24,855 nucleotides of DNA from JAUWQU01 sp964605095 (GTDB taxonomy: Bacteria > Planctomycetota > Phycisphaerae > SM23-33), in contig CAZSBS010000034.1 of NCBI GenBank assembly GCA_964605095.1, positions 1 through 24,855 of the forward strand, written 5' to 3'. The notes under the pieces were generated by a model. That model did no database searches. It saw only the letters and a list, made by a program, of their open reading frames with translations, and was not told the origin of the DNA. Numbering within the stretch: position 1 is the stretch's first letter; the number at the start of each line of letters is the position of its first letter. Positions 6,939 to 16,932 of the stretch are shown in pieces. A program made the translations under genes and the position numbers.

Positions 6939-7342
6939 AGTCTCACTCTAATGTCTTGTTTCACGCGGAGGCCGCGGAGAGAAGAAAGATTGATATTAAA
7001 CCGCTGCCCGGCGAGAAGTTCCACCGGTTTATCCTTGCGCCGGAGCTGCGCGGATCGGCCTGGCCACGGATTCACAAGGGTCAGGTCGCGACCTGCCGAG
7101 GCTGGAGAAGCTCATGGCGGAGCTACAAGAGCGACAACTCGAGTTCGCGGACTCGCAGTATCAAGCCCGGCCCATCAGGGACCGGCTGATCGGGAACAGG
7201 ACAATGAGTGGACCCTCTTGAGCCGTCGGCCCGCATTTTTCGCATGGACTCGCGAGTAACGGAAAACATTAGTCATGCCCTTTAGTGGACAAACCTTTTA
7301 GGATGGTCCTGATGCCCGTGAACGGTTACAGAGGAGATCACC
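6939..7342. other. Intergenic region (404 bp) with a possible small ORF
   Basis: The region separates divergent genes. The segment near 6957-6985 (TTTCACGCGGAGGCCGCGGAG) yields spurious 'HAEAAE' ORFs. An AGAGGAG ribosome-binding site just before 7343 serves the LamG gene. Apart from the small candidate ORF at 7114-7221, I see no gene, RNA or clear promoter. Confidence 0.4.
7114..7221 (+). CDS. Possible 35-residue small protein or gene remnant
   Basis: An ATG preceded by GGAGAAGCTC opens a 35-codon frame beginning MAELQERQLEFADSQYQ and ending SGPS. The composition is charged and amphipathic (Glu, Arg, Gln, Leu), as in a short coiled coil. The same frame is open upstream (…DLPRLEKL), so it may instead be the tail of a decayed larger gene. 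No family is recognised. Confidence 0.2.
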   Translation: MAELQERQLEFADSQYQARPIRDRLIGNRTMSGPS

Positions 7343-10096
7343 ATGAGAAGCATTATCGCGGCGACTTTCGCCTTGGCGCTTGCACTTCCGGCGCAAGCGG
7401 CGGATTTCTACGCTTACTACACCAAGTTGGACTATGTCCAACCGCCGACGGTGGCTGCGTTGGCCCAAATCCCCATGAGTGCCGCGGAGGTTTTTCGTGG
7501 CTCCGGGATGAGCGGGGCCGACGATAAGCCGGCTGAAGATGCCCGGCGAAATCCTCGGCCCGGGCAGGTGCGATGGGGCAAGTACGCCGACTTGGTCGTG
7601 AATGTGGCTGACGGGCGACAGCTTGTTTTCAGCCGAGCGACGGGCTATTTGCCGTATCTGAAGACGCCCAAAGGCCGGTTTCCGCTCAAGCAACTTGCCG
7701 AGTGCCGGGACGACCCGATGTGTCTGTGCTCGTACGTTCGTATCGTGGAGGACCATCCCGAAAGAATCGTCGTTCACTGGCGGCACGTGCCGGACCCGGC
7801 CCGTGTCGTGATGACGGAGGTCATACATGAATACTTCGCCATCACACCCGACGGCAAGGTGAGGCGCGAGGTCAGGTTAGCCGCGCCGAGGCTCGATGAC
7901 TTCAACGATCCGGCGAACGTCACGGTCCAGGAGCTGAACCTGACGGCGGATGGAATCACCGAGTTGTCTCTGAGCCAGGCGAGGCGGTCGGCTGAATCGG
8001 GGCCGACGGCAGCCGGCTCGCCAATCCGAGAAGGGGTCGTCGGCTCTCCAGCGGCATGGCTGAAATTCGACGAGGGGCTGAAACCAAATCTCGACCAGGC
8101 CCGAGAGACGGTAACGGGAACGCTTTGCGCGGCAGTTGGGAACAAGACCCTATGGAAGAAAGGCGTTTCCGGAACGGCGCTTGCGTTTGACGGCTACTTC
8201 TCCAAGGTGACGCTCCCCAAGGCAAAGGCGCCTGCCGTCAAGGACGAGATCACGCTCGAAGCCTGGGTTGCCCTGGGCGCGTATCCGTGGAGCGACGCGG
8301 GCATCGTCCATCGCTCGGCGGGCGAGCCAATCAGCCCGGAGGACTACAAGCACGGCTACCGCGACCCGTACACGTATCGGCCGTGGAAGATGGAGGGGTA
8401 CATGCTGGGCATCGACCCTTACGGCCGGCCCATATTCAAGGTCAACGGCGACCAGGTAGGCGGGGGCGAACTGGCCCCCAAAGACCTGCCGCGCAAGCAG
8501 GACATGCTGCCGACGTATCGGTGGGTCCACCTGGCGGCCACGTATGGCAAGGGCAAGATGTGTCTGTACGTGGACGGCAAGCTGGCGGCTGAGAAGCCCG
8601 CCTCGGGGCCGATCACCGTGCCGGACCGGGATGTGCTGATCGGCCTCAACGGAGACCCTCAGCGGATCTCGGACCCGGTATCGCACAGCAAGTTCGCGGC
8701 AAACAACAATATGCCCCTCCTCTATGGCATTGAGGGGCTGATTGACGAGGTACGGATTTACGCCCGGGCGCTGTCGGCCGAGGAGATCGGGCGGTCGTTC
8801 CAGGCGTTCTGTCCGTCGGCGGAGGGTGTCGGCGCGCCCGACCTGGAGAAGCGCATCTTGCCCGGCATGGTCGACGGCAAGCCGGCGGAGAAGTTCGGCG
8901 CGGTCTGCCGGACGCTGAAGTACCACGAGCTCTGGGACAACCTCTGGCGGCCCAGCCCGTATCGCGACATCGTGGTTCGGTTCGACAGCGGGGCGGGCAG
9001 CGTGGTGTTCTGGCAGGGGACGAACTTCGGTTCGGGCTGGGTCACCGAGAACAACAAGTGGATGTCGGACCAGAGCTGGGAGATCGGCGGCCCTCACGGT
9101 TGCGCCGAACACATGGCCGACAAACGCGGACGTTTCGATCATATCAGGCTTATCGAGAATACCGATGCCCGCGTGGTCGTCCACTGGCGGTACGCGTCTA
9201 TTGACGTGGGATACGTGTTTCCCGGGGTTGGCGTTTGGGCTGACGAGTATTACACCATCTACCCGGACGGCGTGGGAGTGCGCTACGTCGAGGGAGTCGG
9301 CGGCGGTTGGCAGGACACCCAGTTTCTGTCCCAGCCCGGCACGACGTGCCTGGACAACGTGGACCTGACGGCCCTGACAGTCGCCAACCTGAGCGGCGAA
9401 AGCAAGGATTTGACGTGGCAGCCGCCGAACCGCGTGCCGAACAACCCGCTCAAGGATGCCTGCATCAAGGTGATCAACTTCAAGTCGAAGTGGAAAGTCT
9501 TTGCGGTCTGCCGGGAGGGGGCCCAGATCGGGACATGGGGCGCGCAGGAACAATCCAAACACACCGCTGATCCTTTTGCCGGCCCATGGAATCATTGGCC
9601 CGTGGGGCTTAATCCATCGGACGGCAGGTACGCCGTATCGGATGACCGCGTCACGCACGCGGCCCTCGGCGGAGCGGACCGGGTTGGCGATTGCATCATC
9701 TACGGCTTCACCGACCAGCCGGCTTCGAGTCTCGTGGCCCTGGCCAAGTCGTGGAATCACCCACCGATGCCAGCAAAGGCGAAGGGATGTCAGAGCAAGG
9801 GATACGATCAGACGCAGCGGGCATACCGCCTGGCCGCAACGGCCAAGCTCTTGTCGTTCGTCCTGCAAGGCTCGGAGGACTCGCCGGTTCACAACCCCTG
9901 CTTCGTTATCGAGAACTGGGACAGCGACAGTGGATCGCGCATCACGATCAATGGCAAAGAGGTGAAGGTCGGCAAGACCTTCAGGCAAGGGATAGTCCGG
10001 GATACGGACGGAAGAAGAACCATGATCATCTGGCTGGAACTGGAATCCACTTCCCCCACCGAACTGGGAATCAGCGAAGCCAGAAATCAAGGGTGA
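7343..10096 (+). CDS. Secreted LamG-domain protein with a duplicated flanking module
   Basis: 917 residues. The start ATG has an AGAGGAG ribosome-binding site 7 bases upstream. Residues 1-20 form a signal peptide (AATFALALALPAQA). A laminin-G/concanavalin-like module spans about 237-490: SGTALAFDGYFSKV, ITLEAWV, WVHLAATYGKGKMCLYVDGKL and GLIDEVRIYARALSAEEI. It is flanked by two related modules, about 78-180 and 538-660, which share 'Y.D.VV', a cysteine, and an R-(I/V)-V-V-H-W-R strand followed by EY..I.PDG. The C-terminal 250 residues hold a probable beta domain with RITINGKEVKVGKTFRQG. LamG modules usually bind carbohydrate or protein outside the cell. No catalytic motif is recognised, although a polysaccharide-related role fits the glycosidase two genes downstream. 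The gene is 259 bp from the next and on the same strand. Confidence 0.82.
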   Translation: MRSIIAATFALALALPAQAADFYAYYTKLDYVQPPTVAALAQIPMSAAEVFRGSGMSGADDKPAEDARRNPRPGQVRWGKYADLVVNVADGRQLVFSRATGYLPYLKTPKGRFPLKQLAECRDDPMCLCSYVRIVEDHPERIVVHWRHVPDPARVVMTEVIHEYFAITPDGKVRREVRLAAPRLDDFNDPANVTVQELNLTADGITELSLSQARRSAESGPTAAGSPIREGVVGSPAAWLKFDEGLKPNLDQARETVTGTLCAAVGNKTLWKKGVSGTALAFDGYFSKVTLPKAKAPAVKDEITLEAWVALGAYPWSDAGIVHRSAGEPISPEDYKHGYRDPYTYRPWKMEGYMLGIDPYGRPIFKVNGDQVGGGELAPKDLPRKQDMLPTYRWVHLAATYGKGKMCLYVDGKLAAEKPASGPITVPDRDVLIGLNGDPQRISDPVSHSKFAANNNMPLLYGIEGLIDEVRIYARALSAEEIGRSFQAFCPSAEGVGAPDLEKRILPGMVDGKPAEKFGAVCRTLKYHELWDNLWRPSPYRDIVVRFDSGAGSVVFWQGTNFGSGWVTENNKWMSDQSWEIGGPHGCAEHMADKRGRFDHIRLIENTDARVVVHWRYASIDVGYVFPGVGVWADEYYTIYPDGVGVRYVEGVGGGWQDTQFLSQPGTTCLDNVDLTALTVANLSGESKDLTWQPPNRVPNNPLKDACIKVINFKSKWKVFAVCREGAQIGTWGAQEQSKHTADPFAGPWNHWPVGLNPSDGRYAVSDDRVTHAALGGADRVGDCIIYGFTDQPASSLVALAKSWNHPPMPAKAKGCQSKGYDQTQRAYRLAATAKLLSFVLQGSEDSPVHNPCFVIENWDSDSGSRITINGKEVKVGKTFRQGIVRDTDGRRTMIIWLELESTSPTELGISEARNQG

Positions 10097-10355
10097 CTTG
10101 GGCTTGCCAGCGAGTTGGGCATTCACCTGTCCCTCCCGAAAACTCCGTCCGTCTTGATTCGGGCATAGTCCACGCTGAAAGGTTGGTGCTTCGCTCCCGA
10201 CTACATGTTAGAGTATCCGCCATGCCGGATCATGGCCGTGTCAACCAGGCCAACCACGGCTGGCGCCTCTTGCCGAATGGGGAGCCTTTCTGCCCTGTCG
10301 CAGATCTAGCCCGACGGCTTGGAAGTCTGTTGAAGAAGTGAGAAGGGAACCAAAG

Positions 10356-12896
10356 ATGAAGAAATCAACCAGAGCGTTTTCGTTCCTGATCGTGGGCGCG
10401 TTGGCGATTACCGGCAGCGCAACCGCGGCGTCGCCGCGGCCCGCGCCGCTGCTGGCGCCGCCGGATCTCACTCAGGGGGCCAAGGTCGATCGCACGTTGA
10501 CCTACAATCTCGGCGCCACGGGGCTTCGCGGCTGGATTTACACCCTGCCGGTGAGACAGTTCGATTTCGAACGCCTTCAAGGGCGAACCACGGCGCCGAG
10601 CCGGCAGATTCTGGTCACGCATGTCGGGGCAAAGTCGCCGGCAGACGGAGTGATGCGGGTTGACGACGTGATCCTCGGCGCCGGCGGCAAACTGTTCACC
10701 GACGACGCCCGCAAGAGTATCGCGATAGCGATTCAGGACGCGGAGAAACAGGCCAATGGAGGCATCCTGAAGCTGAAAATCTGGCGGCCCATCGACTCCG
10801 CTCAGGGCAAGGCTGGCAAGACCGAAGACGTGCAGATCAAGCTGCGAGTGATGGGCGCCTACAGCGACACCGCGCCCTACGATTGCCCCAAGTCCAAGCG
10901 TATCTTCGATGAGGCCTGCAAGGCGTTGGAAAAGGAGCCGTTGGAAGAAAACCTGTGGGGAGCGGTGAACGGCCTGGCACTGATGGCGACCGGCAATCCT
11001 GAGTATCTGCCCCGGGTGCGGGAGTTTGCCCGGAAGATGGGGCCGTCCACGATGAAGCTGAAAAGGGGCGGTTTGGGAACATGGGAGAGCGGGTATCGGG
11101 GCCTCTTCCTATGCGAGTATTACCTCCTGACCGGCGACAAGGAGGTGCTGCACGCCATCAAGGAAATCACGGTCTCTCTGGCGAGGGGTCAGGGCCTGTA
11201 CGGCACGTTCGGGCACGGCTTCTGCGATCTGACTGCCGATGGCCAGCTTCACGGATCGATCCCTCCCTACGGTCCGGTGAACGCGGCGGGGCTGGTGGGC
11301 AATATTGCGATCGTCACGGGCGCCAAATGCGGCGTGAAGGATCCGGAGATCGCCCCGGCCATCGAGCGGGCATCGAAGTTTTTCGCCTACTTCGTGGATA
11401 AAGGGGCGATTCCCTACGGGGAGCACGCGCCCTGGCCATACCATGAAAACAACGGCAAGAACGCCATGGCCGCCATGCTGTTTGCCTTGCAGGGAAACCG
11501 GACCGTGGAATCGCAATACTTCGCCAAGAGCGTAACCGCTTCTTTCAAGAACCGCGAATGCGGGCATACCGGCCAGGGATTCAGCTACCTTTGGGGCGCC
11601 CTGGGGGCGGCTACCGGCGGGCCTGCCGCCGCGGCTGCCTTCTTCAAGGAAGCCTCGTGGCACTTCGACCTCGTGCGGCGCTGCGACGGCTCCTTCACCT
11701 ACGACGGCGCCGAGCAATACGGACCCGGCAGGACGGACGACAACACCTACTATGGCAAGAGCAGCTACTGCGGCCTGAGTCCGACCGCCTCGTATGTCCT
11801 GACCTATTCCCTGCCGTTGAAAAAGCTCTACATCACGGGCAAGGACGCGAATCAGGCGAACTGGCTCAGCAAGAAGGACGTCGCCGAGGCCATAGCTTCC
11901 GGACGATTCGATCTGGATCGCAAGAACAAAAGCGTGAAGGAGCTCGTGGCGGCGTTCAGCGACTGGTCGCCCATTGCCCGCAGTTGGGCGGCGGAGGAAC
12001 TGGCCAAACGCCCCGAAGCGAAGGCGATGGCGCCCGAACTGATAACCATGGCCGAAGGTAAAGATGAGCATGTCCGCCAGGGCGCCTGCGAAGCGCTCGG
12101 CTACATCAAGAATGCGGACGCCTTGCCTGTCCTGGTTCGCCTGCTTGACAACCAGGACCGCTGGGTACGTGTAAAAGCCGCCAACGCCCTGAAGGTGATG
12201 GGAGACACCGCAAAGCCGGCCGTGCCCGACATGCTCAAGGCGGTCGCCAAGAATGCCGAGCCAATCCAACCGATCACCTGGGTCGATCCCGTCCAGATCG
12301 GCCAGTGCGAGTTGGCCATAGCTTTGTTCGGTAGCAGGGGCGGTTTGTTGCGGGACTCCATAAATGGAATAGATCCGAAGCTGCTCTACCCGGCGATCCG
12401 GGCTCTCTCGAAGTGCGCGGATGGTATGGGCAGATTCCAGCTCGAAAAAGTGTTGTCGGACCTCCTGACCCTCGAGGATGCCCAGGTGCTGGCGCCGGAC
12501 ATCCTTGACGCCATCCACAACTCATCGCCCGCTGACACGATGTTCGTCGACACTTTCCGTTTGGCTGCATTGAAAGTGCTGACGAGATACCACTTTAAGG
12601 AAGGCATCAGCGTCAGCGTTGATTACGCCAGAAACCAGGTCGGATGGGCGAGCGAGATCCGGATGCCGGTGGTCATGGCCGGTTTGAAAAGCTACGGCAT
12701 TGCCGCCCGCCAAGTGCTTCCCGAGCTAAAAGACTTGCTCACCTACTGCAAGAACGAGGACTTCCCGGAGAATTGCAAGCAGATGAAAGTCGCCGCGGTC
12801 GAGGATGCGATCAAGGCCATTGAATCCGCGACAACGCAGCCCGAGTTGCGGAGCATTGCGCCGGTGCGGTCAAAGCGCAAATCATCGAAGGAATGA
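10356..12896 (+). CDS. Secreted PDZ + alpha-helical (DUF6288-like) + HEAT-repeat protein
   Basis: 846 residues from ATG 10356, chosen over the upstream GTG at 10338 because it begins a clean signal peptide (KKSTRAFSFLIVGALAITGSATA) and has GAAGGGA upstream. A PDZ-like domain spans about 55-165 (ILVTHVGAKSPADGVMRVDD, VILGAGG). A helical region (about 175-500) includes LALMATGNPEYLP, WESGYRGLFLCEYYLLTGD and HGFCDLTADGQLHG, as in planctomycete proteins I associate with DUF6288 (from memory, not searched). HEAT-like repeats follow at about 520-640: ARSWAAEELAKRP, VRQGACEALGYIKNADALP and VRVKAANALKVMGD. It is probably exported and may be a scaffold or processing factor for surface polysaccharide enzymes; no active site is recognised. 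The 259-bp leader holds a GCCATG/CATGGC dyad (10219-10236). Confidence 0.8.
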   Translation: MKKSTRAFSFLIVGALAITGSATAASPRPAPLLAPPDLTQGAKVDRTLTYNLGATGLRGWIYTLPVRQFDFERLQGRTTAPSRQILVTHVGAKSPADGVMRVDDVILGAGGKLFTDDARKSIAIAIQDAEKQANGGILKLKIWRPIDSAQGKAGKTEDVQIKLRVMGAYSDTAPYDCPKSKRIFDEACKALEKEPLEENLWGAVNGLALMATGNPEYLPRVREFARKMGPSTMKLKRGGLGTWESGYRGLFLCEYYLLTGDKEVLHAIKEITVSLARGQGLYGTFGHGFCDLTADGQLHGSIPPYGPVNAAGLVGNIAIVTGAKCGVKDPEIAPAIERASKFFAYFVDKGAIPYGEHAPWPYHENNGKNAMAAMLFALQGNRTVESQYFAKSVTASFKNRECGHTGQGFSYLWGALGAATGGPAAAAAFFKEASWHFDLVRRCDGSFTYDGAEQYGPGRTDDNTYYGKSSYCGLSPTASYVLTYSLPLKKLYITGKDANQANWLSKKDVAEAIASGRFDLDRKNKSVKELVAAFSDWSPIARSWAAEELAKRPEAKAMAPELITMAEGKDEHVRQGACEALGYIKNADALPVLVRLLDNQDRWVRVKAANALKVMGDTAKPAVPDMLKAVAKNAEPIQPITWVDPVQIGQCELAIALFGSRGGLLRDSINGIDPKLLYPAIRALSKCADGMGRFQLEKVLSDLLTLEDAQVLAPDILDAIHNSSPADTMFVDTFRLAALKVLTRYHFKEGISVSVDYARNQVGWASEIRMPVVMAGLKSYGIAARQVLPELKDLLTYCKNEDFPENCKQMKVAAVEDAIKAIESATTQPELRSIAPVRSKRKSSKE

Positions 12897-12984
12897 GAAC
12901 CCAATTCGGCGCTGGCAAGTTATGACTTTCGCCCTGGCAACGTCAAAGCAACAACGGCAGGAGAATCCAAATGAGGAAACTAAG

Positions 12985-15900
12985 ATGAGAAGTATTATTG
13001 TCATGTTGCTTGGGATCGGAGTTTGTGGATCCCTTTTTGCGCAGGCGACGGACACTTACACAACAACACAAAACGAGCAGGCGGCGCGGGAACGGCGCAT
13101 CAAGTGGTGGCGCGACGCCAAGTTCGGCATGTTCATCCACTGGGGGCTGTATTCAGTCCCGGGCGGCGTGTGGAAGGATAAGGTACACGCGACCGGCTAT
13201 TCCGAGTGGATCATGTTTGCCGAAAAAATTCCCGTCAAGGAATATGAACAACTGGCTGGGAAATTCAACCCTGTCAAATTCGATGCAAAAGCCTGGGCCG
13301 CGATCGCCAAAAAGGCGGGCATGAGATACATGGTTCTGACAGCCAAGCACCACGAAGGCTTCAGCATGTTCAAATCCAAGTTGACGCCTTACAACATTGT
13401 CGACGCCACGCCGTTCAAACGGGATGTCACCGGCGAGTTGTCGGCTGCCTGCCGTTCTGCAGGCATGCATTTCGGATGCTACTATTCCATAGACCGGGAC
13501 TGGTATCGGCCGCAGGGGCCCGGAAACAGATACAAACAGAACAATGTATGGGATTACCCCGATTCCAAGAAGGAGGATTACGACAGCTATTTCAGCACGT
13601 TTGCGAAGCCCCAGGTCGAGGAACTGCTGACCAATTACAAGCCGGACCTGCTATGGTTCGATGAGATCGACATGAAGACCGGCGCACAGGTCGAGGAGCT
13701 TTACCAGTCCATCCGGAAGTTGCGGCCTGATTGCGTGATAAACAGCAGGATCCAGGGCTGCGGCTTCCCCGCAAAAATCCCGCCGCCTCATTGCGATTAC
13801 ATCACCTCCGGGGACAACGAGATCCTGGAAAAGGCGCCGGGATTTGAATGGGAGAATCCCGGGTCGATGAATACCAGCTACGGCTACAATCAGAACGATC
13901 ACAACTGGGTGGAAGCGAAAGAGATTGTCACACGCCTGGTTGACATTGTCAGCAAGGGCGGCAATTACCTTCTGAATGTCGGGCCAACCTCCGAAGGACT
14001 CATTCCGCAGGCGAGCATTGACCGGCTGATGGAGGTTGGTGCATGGATGGATGTGAACCAGGAAGCCATATACGGCACTTCGGTCTGGAAGGTTTATGGC
14101 GAAGGGCCGCGTTTTAGAAAAAAGGCGGAAGACAAGACCGGCCTTGATATCCGGTTCACGGCTAAAGGAAATTCGGTGTATGCCATCTGCCTGGCTTGGC
14201 CCGAGAAAGATGTCCTGATAAAGGCGCTTGGCGGGAACGAGTTGGCCGGCAAGATAATAACCGGGGTGAGCATGCTTGGCTCGAAGGACAAGATCAAGTG
14301 GAGCCAGGCCGATGACGGGCTGACGCTCTCGGTTCCACGTGAGAAACCGTGTAGTTATGCCTTTGTCTACCGGATTGACTTAAAACAGATTCGCCAGACT
14401 GGCGTGAAAAAGGATTTCGTCGAGCCGCCCCTGAAGTTCAGGTCCAGGCCGCTCTGGTTCTGGAACAATACCGACGTGACCGCGGCCGGTGTCGAGGCCG
14501 GGCTGCAGGGCAATCGCGACAAGAGCGGATATGGCGGATTGGCGCCGTTGCCGTTCGGGGCGAAGTTCACGCCCAAGTATTTAAGCGAAGAATACTTCGA
14601 TCTCTATGGCGTGGCGGTTAAAAAAGCCAGGGAGTTGGGGATGTTCCTGACCATTTATGATGAATACGGTTTCCCCAGCGGAAGCTGTGGCGCCAACAGT
14701 GGCGACGGCATCCCGCGTTTCAAGAACAAGAATCCCGACGCCACCCTGAGACGCCTCGACAAATTCGAAGAGGAGGTCACGGGTCCCACCACGTATTCCA
14801 AGCCAATTCCCGCCGGCAAGCTGATGAGCCTCGTGGCGATGAAGACAGGTACCCAGCAGATAGTGGATCTGACCGGCAAGGTGAAGGACGGTTCAATTAG
14901 CTGGGATGTTCCTGCCGGCTCATGGAAAATCATGATGTTTGTCTGCGTCCCGGATGGCGACGCGAATGTTGATTACCTCGAACCGGACCGGGTTGCAAAG
15001 TTCATTGCCATGGTCTACCAGCCTTATTACGACAGGTTTGGCAAAGACTTTGGGGCAACCATCTCCGGCGCGTTTTATGACGAGCCCACCATGTACAGAG
15101 GGCAAGGCCGCTTATGGACTGAGAAGTTCAATGAAAAGTTCCAGGCCGCCCACGGTTTCAATCCGGCCCCGTATTACCCGGCGCTCTGGTACGATATCGG
15201 GCCTGAGACCCAGGCCGCCAGGAATTATCTGTTCGGTTTCCGGACAGAGCTTTATGCCTCCGGCTATATGAAAACCGTGCAGGACTGGTGTACTGCGCAT
15301 GGCCGGATACCATTGCTCGGGCACCAGGACCAGGAGAACATTAAGAACCCGGTGGGCGTCTCGGGTGATCTGATGAAATGCTACAAGTACCAGGATGTCC
15401 CGGGCATCGACAAGATCGGTTGGGACAATGATCCGGAAGCGTATTACAAGATCATAAGTTCCGTCGCGTACAACTGGGACAAGGCGCAGGTTATGACGGA
15501 AACATATGGCGCCATGGGCAATCTAAGCTGGGATCGGCTCTATACGATTGTGATGGAACAATATGCCAAGGGGATAAACAACTTCGTTCAACACGGGGTC
15601 TGGTACAATCTCGACAAGATCACCTATTTGCCCGAGCTTTCTTATCGCACACCGCGCTATGCCGACGGGCTGAAGGCATACAACACCTATATCGGGCGGC
15701 TCAACGTGCTCTTGCAGGATACAGGTCGGCACGTGGCGGATATCGCGGTGCTTTACCCGATTGCAACACTGCAGGCTGGATATCATTTCGACGGTCCGAT
15801 CGGTCCCTATTCAGGCGGCGTGAATGTTCCGGAAGCGGATTACATTTATCTCGGCGAACTCCTGGCAACGAAAGTGTGCCGCGATTTCACTTTCCTTCAT

Positions 15901-16932
15901 CCCGAGGTCCTTGATGAGCGGTGCTCGGTCAAGGGCGACCTGCTTAAGCTGGACAACAAGATAAATCACGAAGAGTACAAAGTGTTCATCATGCCGGGGC
16001 ATAAGACCATCCGCTTGAGCAACTTGAAGAAGATAAAGGAGTATTACGACAAGGGTGGCAAGGTGATCGCCACCGGGCAACTGCCGACCAAGTCGGCAGA
16101 GTTTGGTCACGATCACGATGTCGCGGCGATCATCAAAGAGATGTTTCCCGGGGTGAAACAGCAGATCATCGGAACAGCTTCATCCGAGTGGCGCGAGTCC
16201 GGCGCGTTTGAGGCGGCGAAGGCGATAGACGGGTCAAAAGATACCCGGTGGGCGCCTTCTGATGCAAAGGCGAAGGAGTGGTGGCTGGAGGTGAACCTTG
16301 GAGCTGAGCGAACATTTAATTCAGCCATCATCAGCGAGGCATTCGACCGGGTAACTTCCTTCAGCATTCAGTACTGGAATGGCAGTGCCTGGGCCACGTG
16401 CGTCTCCGGCACATCGATCGGCGGGAACAAGGTGGATAAGTTTGCTCCCGTCACCGCATCGAGGGTCCGGCTTTGGATTACGGGCGTGTCTTCGGGCACT
16501 CCCTCGATAAGCGAGTTCGAACTGCACATGGATGAAGGTTCCAACCTGGTGCATAGCGATGCCTTGATTGTGCAGGAAGGCAAAAAGGGCGGGCGGACGA
16601 TTTACCTGAATTCGCCCAACGAGTCCAACCTGCGACAGGCGCTGGACCAGGCGCTCAAGGTTTATGACGTGGATATCCAGAGCAGTCAGAAGCTGAGATA
16701 TATCCACAGGGTGAAAGACAAGAACGAGGTTTACTTCTTCGCCAATATCGGCGAGCAGAAAGCTGATGCGTCCGTCCGTTTGAGGGGAAAAATCAAGCCC
16801 GAGGCGTGGGATCCACACACAGGCCGGTTCTCCGTTCCGGAATATTCGTACGCGGTTGAAGACGGTCAGCCGGTGACCAGGGTGAAGTTTGCCCTAAACC
16901 CCGTTCGTTCACTATTCATCATTGGGAGATAG
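12985..16932 (+). CDS. GH29 alpha-L-fucosidase fused to a GH106-like glycosidase with inserted CBM32-like domain
   Basis: 1315 residues from ATG 12985, with GAGGAA upstream and a signal peptide (RSIIVMLLGIGVCGSLFAQ); the ORF opens further upstream without a plausible start. Residues 25-470 are a complete GH29 domain: KFGMFIHWGLYSVPGG, TAKHHEGFSMF (119-129), DLLWFDE (D226 is the likely nucleophile) and GGNYLLNVGPTSEG. After a short link, 485-1056 resemble GH106-type rhamnosidases: RPLWFWN, GYGGLAPLPFG, IYDEYGFPSG, GAFYDEPT (696-702), then a flavodoxin-like YKVFIMPG and GGKVIATG. An F5/8-type C (CBM32-like) discoidin domain is inserted at about 1058-1182 (AIDGSKDTRWAP, WWLEVNLG, VRLWI, SEFELH). 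The tail (1190-1315) completes the second enzyme. The protein probably removes fucose and possibly rhamnose from sulphated or host glycans outside the cell. Base composition is visibly less GC-rich than its neighbours, suggesting acquisition. The stop abuts the convergent gene with no spacer. Confidence 0.85.
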   Translation: MRSIIVMLLGIGVCGSLFAQATDTYTTTQNEQAARERRIKWWRDAKFGMFIHWGLYSVPGGVWKDKVHATGYSEWIMFAEKIPVKEYEQLAGKFNPVKFDAKAWAAIAKKAGMRYMVLTAKHHEGFSMFKSKLTPYNIVDATPFKRDVTGELSAACRSAGMHFGCYYSIDRDWYRPQGPGNRYKQNNVWDYPDSKKEDYDSYFSTFAKPQVEELLTNYKPDLLWFDEIDMKTGAQVEELYQSIRKLRPDCVINSRIQGCGFPAKIPPPHCDYITSGDNEILEKAPGFEWENPGSMNTSYGYNQNDHNWVEAKEIVTRLVDIVSKGGNYLLNVGPTSEGLIPQASIDRLMEVGAWMDVNQEAIYGTSVWKVYGEGPRFRKKAEDKTGLDIRFTAKGNSVYAICLAWPEKDVLIKALGGNELAGKIITGVSMLGSKDKIKWSQADDGLTLSVPREKPCSYAFVYRIDLKQIRQTGVKKDFVEPPLKFRSRPLWFWNNTDVTAAGVEAGLQGNRDKSGYGGLAPLPFGAKFTPKYLSEEYFDLYGVAVKKARELGMFLTIYDEYGFPSGSCGANSGDGIPRFKNKNPDATLRRLDKFEEEVTGPTTYSKPIPAGKLMSLVAMKTGTQQIVDLTGKVKDGSISWDVPAGSWKIMMFVCVPDGDANVDYLEPDRVAKFIAMVYQPYYDRFGKDFGATISGAFYDEPTMYRGQGRLWTEKFNEKFQAAHGFNPAPYYPALWYDIGPETQAARNYLFGFRTELYASGYMKTVQDWCTAHGRIPLLGHQDQENIKNPVGVSGDLMKCYKYQDVPGIDKIGWDNDPEAYYKIISSVAYNWDKAQVMTETYGAMGNLSWDRLYTIVMEQYAKGINNFVQHGVWYNLDKITYLPELSYRTPRYADGLKAYNTYIGRLNVLLQDTGRHVADIAVLYPIATLQAGYHFDGPIGPYSGGVNVPEADYIYLGELLATKVCRDFTFLHPEVLDERCSVKGDLLKLDNKINHEEYKVFIMPGHKTIRLSNLKKIKEYYDKGGKVIATGQLPTKSAEFGHDHDVAAIIKEMFPGVKQQIIGTASSEWRESGAFEAAKAIDGSKDTRWAPSDAKAKEWWLEVNLGAERTFNSAIISEAFDRVTSFSIQYWNGSAWATCVSGTSIGGNKVDKFAPVTASRVRLWITGVSSGTPSISEFELHMDEGSNLVHSDALIVQEGKKGGRTIYLNSPNESNLRQALDQALKVYDVDIQSSQKLRYIHRVKDKNEVYFFANIGEQKADASVRLRGKIKPEAWDPHTGRFSVPEYSYAVEDGQPVTRVKFALNPVRSLFIIGR

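Noticed and set aside
6956..7189. Forward ORF starting MFHAEAAERR
   Set aside because: The 'HAEAAE' start is a common translation artefact of TTTCACGCGGAGGCCGCGGAG intergenic sequence; no ribosome-binding site or domain.
8150..10126. 658-codon reverse ORF opposite the LamG gene
   Set aside because: It is an antisense shadow produced by high GC3. The forward frame has a signal peptide, LamG motifs and a ribosome-binding site.
12805..12984. Upstream extension of the fusion glycosidase to 12805
   Set aside because: The extension overlaps the preceding gene's 3' end, is not protein-like, and would bury the signal peptide that starts at 12985.
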